Source of the DNA: Phycisphaerae bacterium
Lineage (GTDB): Bacteria > Planctomycetota > Phycisphaerae > Sedimentisphaerales > Anaerobacaceae
Direction: 5' to 3'
NCBI GenBank assembly: GCA_021736645.1
Contig: JAIPFM010000180.1
Coordinates: 1-54,497, forward strand
DNA: 54,497 nucleotides
The translations under genes were made by a program, and so were the position numbers. Each line of letters opens with the position of its first letter. The stretch's first letter is position 1. Positions 35,655 to 43,731 of this stretch are shown piece after piece. Under the pieces are notes generated by a model. That model made no database searches and was not told the origin of the DNA. It saw only the letters and a program-made list of their open reading frames with translations.

Positions 35655-36263
35655 TTACCTTGGGACTGCCTGTCTGGCCTGTTCGGCAATGACCAATATG
35701 TTTTCAATGATCTTTCCGCCGGCCGGCGTCAGGATGCTCTCCGGGTGAAACTGGACGCCGTGAATGGGCAGGGTTTTGTGCTGGACGCCCATGACAATGC
35801 CTTCAAATTCGGCTGTGACTGTGAGGCAATCCGGCACGCTTGTGGCCACCAGGCTGTGGTAGCGTCCGGCCTGCAGAGGATTTTCAATGCCTTGAAACAC
35901 GCTTTGCCCCTGGTGGTTCAGACGGGACGGTTTACCGTGCATGGGTTCCGGTGCATGCCCCACGGTGCCGCCAAAATACTCCACGATACTCTGATGCCCC
36001 AGGCACACGCCGAATACAGGCAGCTTGTCCTTGAAATAGTCAATGGCCGACAGCGTGACACCTGCAGTCTTGGGTGTGCCCGGACCCGGTGAGATGACCA
36101 ACAGGTCCGGATCATACTCGTCTGCAATGGCGATGAGTGTGTCCAGGGCAGTGTCTGCGCGATAGACCTTGGCATCGCACTGACGTTTGCAGAAGTCATC
36201 CACCAGGTTGTAGGTGAATGAATCGAAATTATCAATAAACAGGACTCTTCTTTGAGTTTCCAT
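35655..36263 (-). CDS. trpG: Anthranilate synthase glutamine amidotransferase subunit
   Basis: 202 residues, class I amidotransferase. The catalytic triad is Cys87 in 'FGVCLGHQS' with His and Glu in 'GVQFHPESIL'. It supplies ammonia from glutamine to TrpE. It may also serve PabB, as in bacteria with a shared subunit. AAAGGT precedes the start. It follows trpE by 18 bp. Confidence 0.94.
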   Translation of the reverse strand: METQRRVLFIDNFDSFTYNLVDDFCKRQCDAKVYRADTALDTLIAIADEYDPDLLVISPGPGTPKTAGVTLSAIDYFKDKLPVFGVCLGHQSIVEYFGGTVGHAPEPMHGKPSRLNHQGQSVFQGIENPLQAGRYHSLVATSVPDCLTVTAEFEGIVMGVQHKTLPIHGVQFHPESILTPAGGKIIENILVIAEQARQAVPR

Positions 36264-36281
36264 GGTGGTGACCTTTCTGGC

Positions 36282-37877
36282 TTATTGTCCGTGGATGGCC
36301 CGCATGCATGATCCGGATTTGTGATCGGTTTCTTCGAATTCCGTTTTGGGGACACTGTCATGGACAATGCCGGCACCCACACGGATGTAGGCGGTGTGGT
36401 CCTTGACCTGGAGGCTTCGGATCGTGATGCAACTGTCAAACTGTCCGTCTACTGTGAGATACATGACTGCGCCGCCATAGTAGCCGCGTTTTGTCTTTTC
36501 CAGTTGGCGGATGATCTTCATGGCCTCAATCTTGGGCGCCCCGCTCAGCGTGCCCATGTTCATGGTGGCCAGGTAGGCACTCAAGGCGTCAAGCTTGTCA
36601 TCCAGGATGCCCTTGACATTACTGACCAGATGCTGCACGGATTCATATTTTTCTACAGTCAATAATTCGGTGACCACGCGGCTGCCCGGTCTGGAGACTC
36701 GGGCAATGTCGTTTCTGGCAAGATCCACCAGCATCATGTGTTCTGCCAGTTCTTTGCGGTCGATTTTGAGTTCCGCTTCGTATCTGAAATCTGTATCCAA
36801 ATCGATTTCATGACCGATCTTGCCTCTGGGCTTGGTGCCTGCTATGGGCCGGATTTCGACCACGCGGTTCTCTGTGCCGCTGACACGCAGATTCAGTTCA
36901 GGGCTCGAGCCGAGCAGGGCCGTGCTCGGTGTCTTGATGTAGAACATGTAGGGCGATGGATTGAGTTCCCTGAGTCGTTTGTACACATTCAAGGGTTCAT
37001 CCGGGCAGGGCTCCATTTTGGTGCGGCTGAGCACGACCTGGAAGATATCACCGTCAATGATGTGTTGTTTTGCGCTGTTTACCATGGCCTCAAACGTCTT
37101 CTGGTCCGTATCTGTGGCGGCGTCCGGCAGGGGACCTGCATACACTCCCGGTTTGGGTGCATCAAACCTGGACATATTTGAGTAGTAATCAAAACAGGCC
37201 TGAGCTTCTTCTATGGCCTGATCGTGGTTGTCGTCTGTGACGATACAGTTGACCACCACATAACCCTGCCCATTGGCATGATCCACCAGAAAGATATTGT
37301 CCGCAAAATAGAGCTCATAGTCCGGATTGCCCAGGATGTCCTGCTCGTTTTGCGGCAGTGCTTCAAATTGATCGATAAAATCATAGGCCAGGGCCCCGAC
37401 CAGGCCACAGGTCACCCGGAAGGGTTTGGATGCGAGTTTGAAGGAAAAGGCCACGGCCCTGAGCACGTCCATCTGGTTGGTACTGTTGAGACGTGTGTGT
37501 TCATCCACAATCCCATCAGTTCGCTTGATCCGGCCTGTGATGGCGTCCTCTGTGATGTTCAGTGTCTCGCAGAATGAGAATCTGTGGTTGTCAGCGACCA
37601 GATAGGCCAGCATGCGTTTGCCTGTGGGGCTCAAGGCCTTGATGGTGAAGTCGTTGCCCTGGCCTGTGAGATACAGCGAAGGTTTGGTGGTGCCAAAGCT
37701 CAAGGCTGAATCCCCTGCCAGATACTCCCTGGATTCAAACAGGCAGCTGTTTTCGAGGCGGCCGTAATCGCTGATGCGTGCGAAAAAGTCCATGGGATCG
37801 TTTATTTCAATCTGTTTGACGATCGGGATGATCTGTCCGGGGTTGGCGTTCCTGATAATCTGCTTGTAGTCATTCAT
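36282..37877 (-). CDS. trpE: Anthranilate synthase component I
   Basis: 531 residues. The N-terminal part has the tryptophan-feedback region ('SCLFESREYLAGDSALSFG', the LLES-type motif). The catalytic half has 'PIAGTKPRGK', 'ELAEHMMLVDLARNDIARV' and 'GTLSGAPKIEAMK', and ends 'AGIVHDSVPKTEFEETDHKS'. It converts chorismate to anthranilate using ammonia from TrpG. It should be inhibited by tryptophan through the feedback motif, and its operon is also controlled by attenuation through the leader peptide upstream. Confidence 0.96.
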   Translation of the reverse strand: MNDYKQIIRNANPGQIIPIVKQIEINDPMDFFARISDYGRLENSCLFESREYLAGDSALSFGTTKPSLYLTGQGNDFTIKALSPTGKRMLAYLVADNHRFSFCETLNITEDAITGRIKRTDGIVDEHTRLNSTNQMDVLRAVAFSFKLASKPFRVTCGLVGALAYDFIDQFEALPQNEQDILGNPDYELYFADNIFLVDHANGQGYVVVNCIVTDDNHDQAIEEAQACFDYYSNMSRFDAPKPGVYAGPLPDAATDTDQKTFEAMVNSAKQHIIDGDIFQVVLSRTKMEPCPDEPLNVYKRLRELNPSPYMFYIKTPSTALLGSSPELNLRVSGTENRVVEIRPIAGTKPRGKIGHEIDLDTDFRYEAELKIDRKELAEHMMLVDLARNDIARVSRPGSRVVTELLTVEKYESVQHLVSNVKGILDDKLDALSAYLATMNMGTLSGAPKIEAMKIIRQLEKTKRGYYGGAVMYLTVDGQFDSCITIRSLQVKDHTAYIRVGAGIVHDSVPKTEFEETDHKSGSCMRAIHGQ

Positions 37878-37924
37878 GTTGATGCCTTTGCAGTTCTTTT
37901 AGTGTTCTTCAGCTCTCAATACAA

Positions 37925-37964
37925 ACAAAAAAACGCGACCTCCTGGTTTCCAGAAGGCCGCGTT
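37925..37964 (-). terminator. trp operon attenuator
   Basis: On the minus strand a 15-bp stem, AACGCGGCCTTCTGG with CCAGGAGGTCGCGTT (37964-37932, two G-T pairs) and an AAA loop, is followed by a run of seven T. Upstream TTCCAG (38015-38010) can pair with CTGGAA (37953-37948) in the stem's 5' arm and loop, giving an alternative antiterminator. This matches the textbook trp attenuation design. Confidence 0.88.
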
Positions 37965-38016
37965 GTGAGTTCAACTCGATTGTTTTTGTAGAAAAGATTC
38001 GCTTGCCCGCTGGAAT

Positions 38017-38070
38017 TTATCCGAGGGGCCACCACCAATTCCCTGTGTTGTTGCGATTTCTAGTCTGCAT
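38017..38070 (-). CDS. trpL: trp leader peptide
   Basis: A 17-codon reading frame, MQTRNRNNTGNWWWPLG, with three consecutive Trp codons at 12-14. When charged tRNA-Trp is scarce, the ribosome should stall there and favour the antiterminator, allowing trpE-A transcription. The promoter's expected start is only about 3-4 bases before the ATG, and no Shine-Dalgarno is present, so the leader seems to be read from an almost leaderless message. Confidence 0.87.
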   Translation of the reverse strand: MQTRNRNNTGNWWWPLG

Positions 38071-38079
38071 GTTGTGTCT

Positions 38080-38108
38080 ATTAAAGCAATAAACTGAGAT
38101 TCTGTCAA
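38080..38108 (-). promoter_or_regulatory. Sigma-70 promoter of the trp operon
   Basis: TTGACA (perfect, 38108-38103 on the minus strand), 17-bp spacer, TTTAAT (38085-38080). It starts just past the stop of the preceding glycosyltransferase gene, with 14 bp between, and drives the leader peptide at 38070. Confidence 0.85.
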
Positions 38109-38121
38109 GGCAACCTCCGAA

Positions 38122-39381
38122 TTATTTTGGCCTTTGCGTCAGGATGGTGACCTCTGTGGGTCCCAATAAACGATAGCGAATACCTCGCCAGCAAATGGTG
38201 TGTCCAAAGGCCGAAGCCAGGATGGTCCCTGTCAGGACAAAGGACCACACCCAAAAGAACCGAATGTCCGCAAGCCTGGCATGTTTCATGGCCTCCGTGT
38301 TTTCAGGCAGCAATTTTTGGATCATGGCCTGTCGAACCCAGGCCTGTACGGTCTGAGAGAAAAAAAATGAGACCGTGAAAAACAGCCAGATCGGCCACCA
38401 TGGAAAGGAGACTCCCCATTGATACCCATGAGAGTGATTTGCGATGGAAGCCAGGGTCAATCCCAAAGCACCCCAGGGTCCCAGGATCGACATGAGCGAA
38501 CAGGCAAGCCCAAACCACCATGTGCCGGCTGCGCTGACCCGAGTGATGATCAGTTGGCGTCTGCAGAATTCGAATAAATCCTTCCAGGTTGTGCTCAGAT
38601 GAGAGGCCACCAGGCAGGAGGGTACAAAGAGCATTTTGTACCGGTATTTTTTAACGGCATAGGTCAGGGTATAGTCGTCGCTCAGCGCCCTGGACCAGAT
38701 CTCTTTGAGACCGATATGGTCAAATACATCTCGACGGATGGCCATGGATCCGCCCCATGCCTGCATGAAACGGGTGTTGCCAAGCATTTGAGCGACCTTT
38801 GCATTCACGGCCGACAGGGCAAGCGAGGCCCAGTGCCGATCTATGGGGACAAACCATCTATAGCCACTGGTGGCACCGATCCGGGCTTTTCTCAGTGGCC
38901 AGACCAATTGGCAGAGCCAATCGCTTCTGACACAGATATCAGAGTCCGCAAAGGCCAGGACTTCGGCCTGGTCGGGGATGTGCGAGTAGGCATGCAGGAG
39001 GTTGTGGAGCTTCTGAGAGCAGGTGGTGGATTGGCCTGCCGTCAAAATGTGGATATTCCTTGCCTGAGACTGACTTGCCTGATCCCGCTTGAGGGTTTGA
39101 AGTCTTTGGTAGGCCGGATCCTGAGTGCTTTCAGTCACAAAAAAGAGTTCGTAGTTGTCGTAGTCCAGCTTATATAAGGATAGGATGTTTTGATCGAAGT
39201 CGTTATCAAGGCCTTTGCAAGGCACGATTAATGCCGTGTGGGGGCGATACGATACGGCCGAGCGGCTGCATTGGGCCAATTTGAGCTTGGACAGGGCATA
39301 CTTATAGTTTCGACAGGTATTGAACAGACTCAGCCATTGGGCCAAGAGAATTCCAAATGAGACTAAAAAGCATCCAAGCAT
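38122..39381 (-). CDS. Membrane glycosyltransferase (GT2/GT21, ceramide glucosyltransferase-like)
   Basis: 419 residues. One N-terminal helix ('GCFLVSFGILLAQWL') is followed by a GT-A catalytic domain with 'LIVPCKGLD', the DxD-type 'AFADSDICV', 'LSDDYTLTY' and the R/QxxRW-like 'FCRRQLIITR'. Three or four C-terminal helices follow. This order resembles GT21 ceramide glucosyltransferases and related lipid glycosyltransferases. It probably moves a sugar onto a membrane lipid or polysaccharide at the inner membrane. No sugar genes are next to it. It ends 14 bp before the trp -35 box. Confidence 0.8.
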   Translation of the reverse strand: MLGCFLVSFGILLAQWLSLFNTCRNYKYALSKLKLAQCSRSAVSYRPHTALIVPCKGLDNDFDQNILSLYKLDYDNYELFFVTESTQDPAYQRLQTLKRDQASQSQARNIHILTAGQSTTCSQKLHNLLHAYSHIPDQAEVLAFADSDICVRSDWLCQLVWPLRKARIGATSGYRWFVPIDRHWASLALSAVNAKVAQMLGNTRFMQAWGGSMAIRRDVFDHIGLKEIWSRALSDDYTLTYAVKKYRYKMLFVPSCLVASHLSTTWKDLFEFCRRQLIITRVSAAGTWWFGLACSLMSILGPWGALGLTLASIANHSHGYQWGVSFPWWPIWLFFTVSFFFSQTVQAWVRQAMIQKLLPENTEAMKHARLADIRFFWVWSFVLTGTILASAFGHTICWRGIRYRLLGPTEVTILTQRPK

Positions 39382-39438
39382 AAGTAAAGGGCATCCCTAA
39401 TTTTCAAACGTTCAGGCAGCGTAGTCTACTGGATATCT

Positions 39439-40275
39439 CTACGCAATGGAACTCAGAGGTACAATTGAATTGATCAGGTCTTCCATGGAGATTTCGCTCT
39501 CCAGGCTGGCATGGACCAGGCACCCGTGATTGTGGTCTGATGCGATGAGCAACAGGTTGTCCCCAGCCCGGTTCCAACCTTCAGGCTGAGGTTGGTGCCC
39601 GAGGATAAACAACCGTGTCTTGAGCATATCCGCGAGTTTGTCGAGCCAGGACTGGCTCATGTTTCGCCCCCAGGTCAGGAGATATACACTGCCGGGTTTG
39701 ACGCAATCGCTTATTAACATAGGTCTTACAAAGATGTGCGGGCTAAAATCGTCCATCCAGCGGTCGGCAGGTAGAGAATGGGACATCCAGAGACCGTTGC
39801 CGGTTTTTATGGCCAGAGGCTGTGAAAATAAAAAGTCCTGAAGGCCCTGGGATATCTCGGCATGATCTTTCGGAAACTCTTCGGTCAGGGCCATTTCCAT
39901 GGCACGGTTCATTTCGCGACCGTCCTTCATCACCTCAGTATGGGTGAAAAAGGCGGTGTCGTGATTGCCGATGATCATGTGCACCTGGTCCGGGAATTGT
40001 ATTTTATACCGGATGACATTGAGTAAGATTCTGTAGGAAAGGCATCCGCCCTCCTCTGTTTTGGGGCCGCCATGGATGATTTCCTGGAAAATGACATGTC
40101 GATCCGGATGGTGTTCGAGGTCTGAGTAGGTGGCTATTCTCTCGAAATTGCGCTGGTGTCCGTGCAGATCTCCGCTGATGATAAGGTCTCCGGATGTTGG
40201 CAAAAGGATGAGATTCTTCTTCCGGAACCTGTCTTCCAGGTTGGCTTTAATACCCTGATTCAGTAGTTCAAGCAT
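39439..40275 (-). CDS. Calcineurin-like metallophosphatase (partner of the kinase)
   Basis: 278 residues from the ATG at 40275, which overlaps the kinase stop as ATGCTTGA; the open frame reaches 40338. Metal-binding motifs 'GDLHGH', 'IIGNHD', 'SHSLPADR' and 'ILGHQPQ' are present, but the second motif (GDxxDRG) is replaced by 'EIIHGGPK'. Members remove phosphate from proteins or small molecules. Direct overlap with a Ser/Thr kinase gene suggests opposing action on the same target. The changed second motif (Asp to His-Gly-Gly) might alter the metal site. Confidence 0.8.
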   Translation of the reverse strand: MLELLNQGIKANLEDRFRKKNLILLPTSGDLIISGDLHGHQRNFERIATYSDLEHHPDRHVIFQEIIHGGPKTEEGGCLSYRILLNVIRYKIQFPDQVHMIIGNHDTAFFTHTEVMKDGREMNRAMEMALTEEFPKDHAEISQGLQDFLFSQPLAIKTGNGLWMSHSLPADRWMDDFSPHIFVRPMLISDCVKPGSVYLLTWGRNMSQSWLDKLADMLKTRLFILGHQPQPEGWNRAGDNLLLIASDHNHGCLVHASLESEISMEDLINSIVPLSSIA

Positions 40276-41137
40276 CTGAGGAGCCGTTTTTGCTGGCTTT
40301 GATTCTGTCTCCAAAGATCTCATGGATCGTAGAATCAAGGCAGGAAATAACTTCCATCATGTTTGCTGGGCGTTCAGCGGGATCTTCCTTGACACATTTC
40401 ATGACAATATTTGAAATGACGATGGGTATCTGTCGTTTGAGGGTGTGCGGGGAAGGGCATTCTTTGGGCTTACTCTCAACCAAGCCCACCCCATTTTTTT
40501 TGAGAGGGATGAGTGTTGGGACGTTTTTTCCGGTCAGGGCCCAGTACATCGTGGCACCCAGATTAAAAATATCAGTTTTCGGACCCAGGGGTTTGCGTCT
40601 GACCTGTTCGGGCGCGATGTAGTCTGGCGTCCCCTGAATACGCTGTTTTGTGGTTCCTATCTTGCAGCTCTGGCCAAAATCGATGATTTTGATAGATCCA
40701 GCCTTGTTGATCAGGATGTTGTTGGGCTTCATATCACAGTGAACGTAGCCATGTTGGTGCATGGCATTCAGGCCCGACGCGACCATTCTAAAGATAAGCA
40801 AGACATCACCAAGGCTCAAGGTGGGGCACTCTTCAAGCGTTTTTCCCTCAAAGAGTTCCATGGACATGAGAAGCTCTTTGGTTTTGAAAAGATGCCTTAG
40901 CTTCTTTATTTTGTAGCACTTACGAACGTAAGGGTGGTCGATCTGTGAGGCGACCTTGAATTCCATTTCGGTCTGTTCGAGAAATCGGGTGTCTTCCGGC
41001 TTTTCCAGGATAACACGTTTCAGCGCCACCAGTGCATTGTCCTGATCGTCAATAGCTGAGTAAATCGTGCTTCTGGCACCATTTCCCAACCTTTTGACGA
41101 TTGTGAATCCACCAACATTTAGTAAGTCTTTGCCCAT
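40268..41137 (-). CDS. Serine/threonine protein kinase, non-RD type
   Basis: 289 residues, an isolated kinase domain without membrane helix or sensor. It has a glycine loop 'LGNGARSTIY', Lys40, catalytic loop 'HCDMKPNN' (133-140) and 'DFGQ' (153-156), then 'GTPDYIAPEQ' and 'DIFNLGATMYWALTG'. The arginine before the catalytic Asp is Cys, so it is a non-RD kinase that may not need activation-loop phosphorylation. It is encoded immediately before and overlapping the phosphatase. The start lacks a Shine-Dalgarno. Substrates are unknown. Confidence 0.9.
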   Translation of the reverse strand: MGKDLLNVGGFTIVKRLGNGARSTIYSAIDDQDNALVALKRVILEKPEDTRFLEQTEMEFKVASQIDHPYVRKCYKIKKLRHLFKTKELLMSMELFEGKTLEECPTLSLGDVLLIFRMVASGLNAMHQHGYVHCDMKPNNILINKAGSIKIIDFGQSCKIGTTKQRIQGTPDYIAPEQVRRKPLGPKTDIFNLGATMYWALTGKNVPTLIPLKKNGVGLVESKPKECPSPHTLKRQIPIVISNIVMKCVKEDPAERPANMMEVISCLDSTIHEIFGDRIKASKNGSSDA

Positions 41138-41272
41138 GCGATCGCTAATTTCTTATCTGTGAATCCTGTTAAACCTGGAGAAGCTACACAAAATACTGTT
41201 TCCGGTAGGCTATGTCTAGCCCTACTTCAATTTTCATATCGGCAAAAAGCAACGATTTTTAATGAAAGTTGT

Positions 41273-41301
41273 TGAATTCAAAACAATTCTTTGATTTAAT
41301 A
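41273..41301 (+). promoter_or_regulatory. Predicted promoter of tRNA-Asn
   Basis: TTGAAT (41273-41278), 17-bp spacer, TTTAAT (41296-41301), about 40 bases before the mature tRNA start. Confidence 0.5.
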
Positions 41302-41347
41302 CCCGTCTTATTCATCATCCACACTGTGGGTTTTGATGCATCAAGAT

Positions 41348-41420
41348 TCCTCGATAGCTCAATCGGTAGAGCGAGCGGCTGTTAACCGCTAGGTTGTAGG
41401 TTCGAGTCCTACTCGAGGAG
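41348..41420 (+). tRNA. tRNA-Asn (anticodon GTT)
   Basis: 73 nt with a complete cloverleaf: acceptor TCCTCGA/TCGAGGA, D-arm with AGCTCAATCGGTAGAGC, anticodon stem GCGGC/GCCGC-like with loop CTGTTAA (anticodon GTT), T-arm TAGGTTCGAGTCCTA, discriminator G, no encoded CCA. Seven T follow directly. An integrase gene begins 117 bp later, so the tRNA 3' end is probably the attachment site. Confidence 0.93.
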
Positions 41421-41439
41421 TTTTTTTAACATACGCCGA

Positions 41440-41516
41440 TACCGTAACTTACGGTAACCTACCTGCGTCGGGTAGTGCGGCCCTTGAGTCTTCCAAAACG
41501 GTATATACCGTTTTGG
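41440..41516. promoter_or_regulatory. Palindromes before the integrase gene
   Basis: TACCGTAA-C-TTACGGTA (41440-41456) and a perfect 24-bp palindrome at 41493-41516 (arms CCAAAACGGTAT and its complement) share the core TACCGT. They lie between the tRNA and int and could bind the integrase, an excisionase or an int repressor. Confidence 0.65.
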
Positions 41517-41537
41517 CAAGAGAAAAGGAGCCGTAAA

Positions 41538-42776
41538 ATGCCCAGACTCAACAATCGTTTACCATCCTATCGCCTTCACAAAGCCTCCGGTCAGGCCATT
41601 GTAACTCTGAATGGACGCGATATTTATCTCGGCCCTCATAACACGGAGGAAAGCCGAGACCGATATAAGTTGGTCATTCAAGAGTGGCTGGCCAGCCATA
41701 GGAGGCTTCCACCTACCGGGCCGACTGGATCTCGGGCCAGAATGCCCATTGACATCACGATCAATGAGATTTTTTTGCCCTATTGGGACCATGTTCAGAA
41801 GTACTACCAAAAGAACGGTAAACCTACCAGAGAAGTGGGTAATATAAAGGCCGCTCTTACACCAATATTGAAAACCTATGGCAAGTACCCGGCAAAGGAC
41901 TTCGGTCCTCTTTGCCTCAAAGCCTATCGAGATCAGCTTGTAAAGGAGGGTTTTACTCGGCGGGTAATCAATAAAAAAATACCACGGGTAAAGCAGTTCT
42001 TCAAGTGGGCAGTAGGAAATGAATTAATCCCCCCACAAATACACCAGGCATTGCTGGCCGTCACGGGTCTTAAGAAAGGACGCACTTCCGCTCCTGAGAG
42101 CAAGCCGGTCAAACCCGTTCCTACGGATTTGATCGAGACGACACTCAAACACGTCAATCGCTTTGTTGCCGCCATGATTCGATTGCAGCTCTACACCGGT
42201 ATGAGACCTGCCGAGGTAACGATAATGAGGCCGAGCGACATTGACCGTTCAGAGAATATTTGGACATATCGCCCATTTACCCACAAAACGGAACACCACG
42301 GCAAAGAACGTCTCATCTTTCTTGGCCCACGCGCCCAAAGGGTTCTTATTCCATTTCTAAACGTTGGATTGGATGATTTTCTTTTCAGTCCACAGAAGGT
42401 TAAGCAGGAAATGTACGACCAGCGTAAGGCCAATGCAACCACCAAGAGATATACTCCGTATAGGCGAAAACGGAAACCAATGAAGCAACCAGGCGACCGT
42501 TATACAACTGCTTCTTATGAGAAATCGATCCATAGAGGTACAGACAAGGCTTTTCCACCCCCTAAAGGGCTGGATAAAGAGCAGGTCAAGGTCTGGCAAA
42601 AACGCTATAGATGGGCACCCAATAGACTGAGGCACAATGCAGCCACATTTCTGCGTAAGGAATTTGGACTCGACGCCGCCCGCGTCATCCTTGGGCACAG
42701 TTCCCCAACCGTGACCGAGGTTTATGCAGAGCTTGATTATGAGAAGGCGGCTCAGATTATGGCCCAGGTCGGATAA
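41538..42776 (+). CDS. int: Tyrosine recombinase / phage-type integrase
   Basis: 412 residues from the ATG at 41538, eight bases after AAGGAG; the longer frame adds 21 residues read through the palindrome. A core-binding domain (about 75-175) precedes the catalytic domain, with Arg in 'YTGMRPAEV', His-x-x-Arg in 'RLRHNAATF', His in 'LGHSS' and the nucleophile Tyr in 'TEVYAELD'. It should recombine the tRNA-Asn attachment site with the element's own site. The insert of about 60 residues between Arg and His ('KRYTPYRRKRKP' region) is Lys/Arg-rich and longer than usual, as in some planctomycete integrases. Confidence 0.92.
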   Translation: MPRLNNRLPSYRLHKASGQAIVTLNGRDIYLGPHNTEESRDRYKLVIQEWLASHRRLPPTGPTGSRARMPIDITINEIFLPYWDHVQKYYQKNGKPTREVGNIKAALTPILKTYGKYPAKDFGPLCLKAYRDQLVKEGFTRRVINKKIPRVKQFFKWAVGNELIPPQIHQALLAVTGLKKGRTSAPESKPVKPVPTDLIETTLKHVNRFVAAMIRLQLYTGMRPAEVTIMRPSDIDRSENIWTYRPFTHKTEHHGKERLIFLGPRAQRVLIPFLNVGLDDFLFSPQKVKQEMYDQRKANATTKRYTPYRRKRKPMKQPGDRYTTASYEKSIHRGTDKAFPPPKGLDKEQVKVWQKRYRWAPNRLRHNAATFLRKEFGLDAARVILGHSSPTVTEVYAELDYEKAAQIMAQVG

Positions 42777-42929
42777 TTACCGGGCATAATTAGGGAGTTT
42801 TGGGCAGACATTTTTTGTCTTAAACACGTCCCGACATTCCCGGTGGCATGTCATTCCGATTGGCTCTATGCATTGTGCCAACCTCCAGTCGTTTTTCCTT
42901 CCACTGTAAAGAAGGTCAAGTGAGCCAAA

Positions 42930-43003
42930 CCTCAAGGGGCTACAAGGTGTGTGCCAGGACACTTCGTTAAACCTGTCACACACCTTGTATACGCCCCTTG
43001 AGG
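42930..43003. repeat. Two-storey 74-nt hairpin
   Basis: Outer arms CCTCAAGGGGC / GCCCCTTGAGG (11 bp perfect) and inner arms CAAGGTGTGTG / CACACACCTTG (11 bp perfect), separated by small internal loops, with a 23-base terminal loop. No T-run follows. In a transferable element such a structure may be a plasmid-like origin, an ssDNA promoter or a protein-binding cruciform. Confidence 0.75.
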
Positions 43004-43131
43004 CCCGGCACACTTGGCAGAAACGCTTCGCGTTGATTTTCCTTTCCCGAAATCGGGTTGGCTTTTTTCTCCAGGTTCTTACGAAAGAAAAAAGCCAACC
43101 CAATTCCGGGAAAATTGGCATTTAGGATGGA
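43001..43131 (+). repeat. ardA-flanking repeat, upstream copy, with 28-nt hairpin arms
   Basis: Includes arms at 43043-43070 and 43086-43113 that pair at 26 of 28 positions (inner 16 bp perfect, GGGTTGGCTTTTTTCT). The copy begins with GGCAGAAACGCTTCGCGTT and ends with ATTTAGGATG just before the ardA start. A diverged direct copy lies after ardA. Confidence 0.75.
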
Positions 43132-43137
43132 GGGAAT

Positions 43138-43704
43138 ATGACACATTGTAGCTTAAAACCAAACGAAATCAACGAGACACCAAGGATCTATGTAGCTTCT
43201 TTGGCGGATTATAATGCTGGTCGTTTACATGGGTGTTGGATTGATGCAAATCAATCAGCCGATGCGATCCGCGAACAGATTGTGGACATGCTTGCCGAGT
43301 CTAAGGAACCCGTTGCGGAGGATTATGCTGTACACGACTATGAACATTTTGGGGATTTGGAACTATCCGAATACACCGGTATAGACCAGATTGCAGCAGC
43401 GGCTTATCACATCGTCGAGCATGGCCCTGTGTTTGCTTCTCTATTATCTTATGTTGGTGGAACCTCGAACATAGAAGAGGCTTTGCGATATATGGAAGAT
43501 GGTTACTGCGGAGAGTATGAGAGTCTTACAGATTATGCTGAGCAGTTCATTGATGACTGTTATTCAGATTCACTCAAGAATCTGCCAGAATTTATTCGGT
43601 ATCACATTGACTATGAAGGCATCGCTCGCGATATGGAGCTGGGCGGTGATGTGTTCACTCTGGAGTGTGATTGTAAGATTCACATTTTCTATACAAACAT
43701 TTAG
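43138..43704 (+). CDS. ardA: ArdA antirestriction protein
   Basis: 188 residues, strongly acidic. 'PRIYVASLADYNAGRLHGCW' and 'EDYAVHDYEHF' are hallmark ArdA sequences. ArdA mimics DNA and blocks type I restriction-modification enzymes, protecting incoming element DNA. On conjugative plasmids it is an early-expressed leading-region gene. GGAGGG precedes the ATG by a few bases. The flanking hairpin repeats are discussed among the findings. Confidence 0.93.
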   Translation: MTHCSLKPNEINETPRIYVASLADYNAGRLHGCWIDANQSADAIREQIVDMLAESKEPVAEDYAVHDYEHFGDLELSEYTGIDQIAAAAYHIVEHGPVFASLLSYVGGTSNIEEALRYMEDGYCGEYESLTDYAEQFIDDCYSDSLKNLPEFIRYHIDYEGIARDMELGGDVFTLECDCKIHIFYTNI

Positions 43705-43711
43705 CAGTGAG

Positions 43712-43730
43712 CCGCCCCTTTTAGGGGCGG
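43712..43730 (+). terminator. Hairpin after ardA
   Basis: CCGCCCCT-TTT-AGGGGCGG, a perfect 8-bp stem five bases after the ardA stop. There is no T-run, so termination may be weak. Confidence 0.6.
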
Positions 43731-43731
43731 T

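Larger units (their letters stand above)
42777..43137. other. 361-bp gap filled by two long hairpins
   Basis: No gene. It contains the hairpin at 42930-43003 and the hairpin/repeat copy at 43043-43113 described separately. The ardA ribosome site (GGAGGG) is at its right end. Confidence 0.6.

Noticed and set aside
41402..41420. Search for a second copy of the tRNA-Asn 3' end within the window
   Set aside because: No match to TTCGAGTCCTACTCGAGGAG was seen to the right, so no attR is called.
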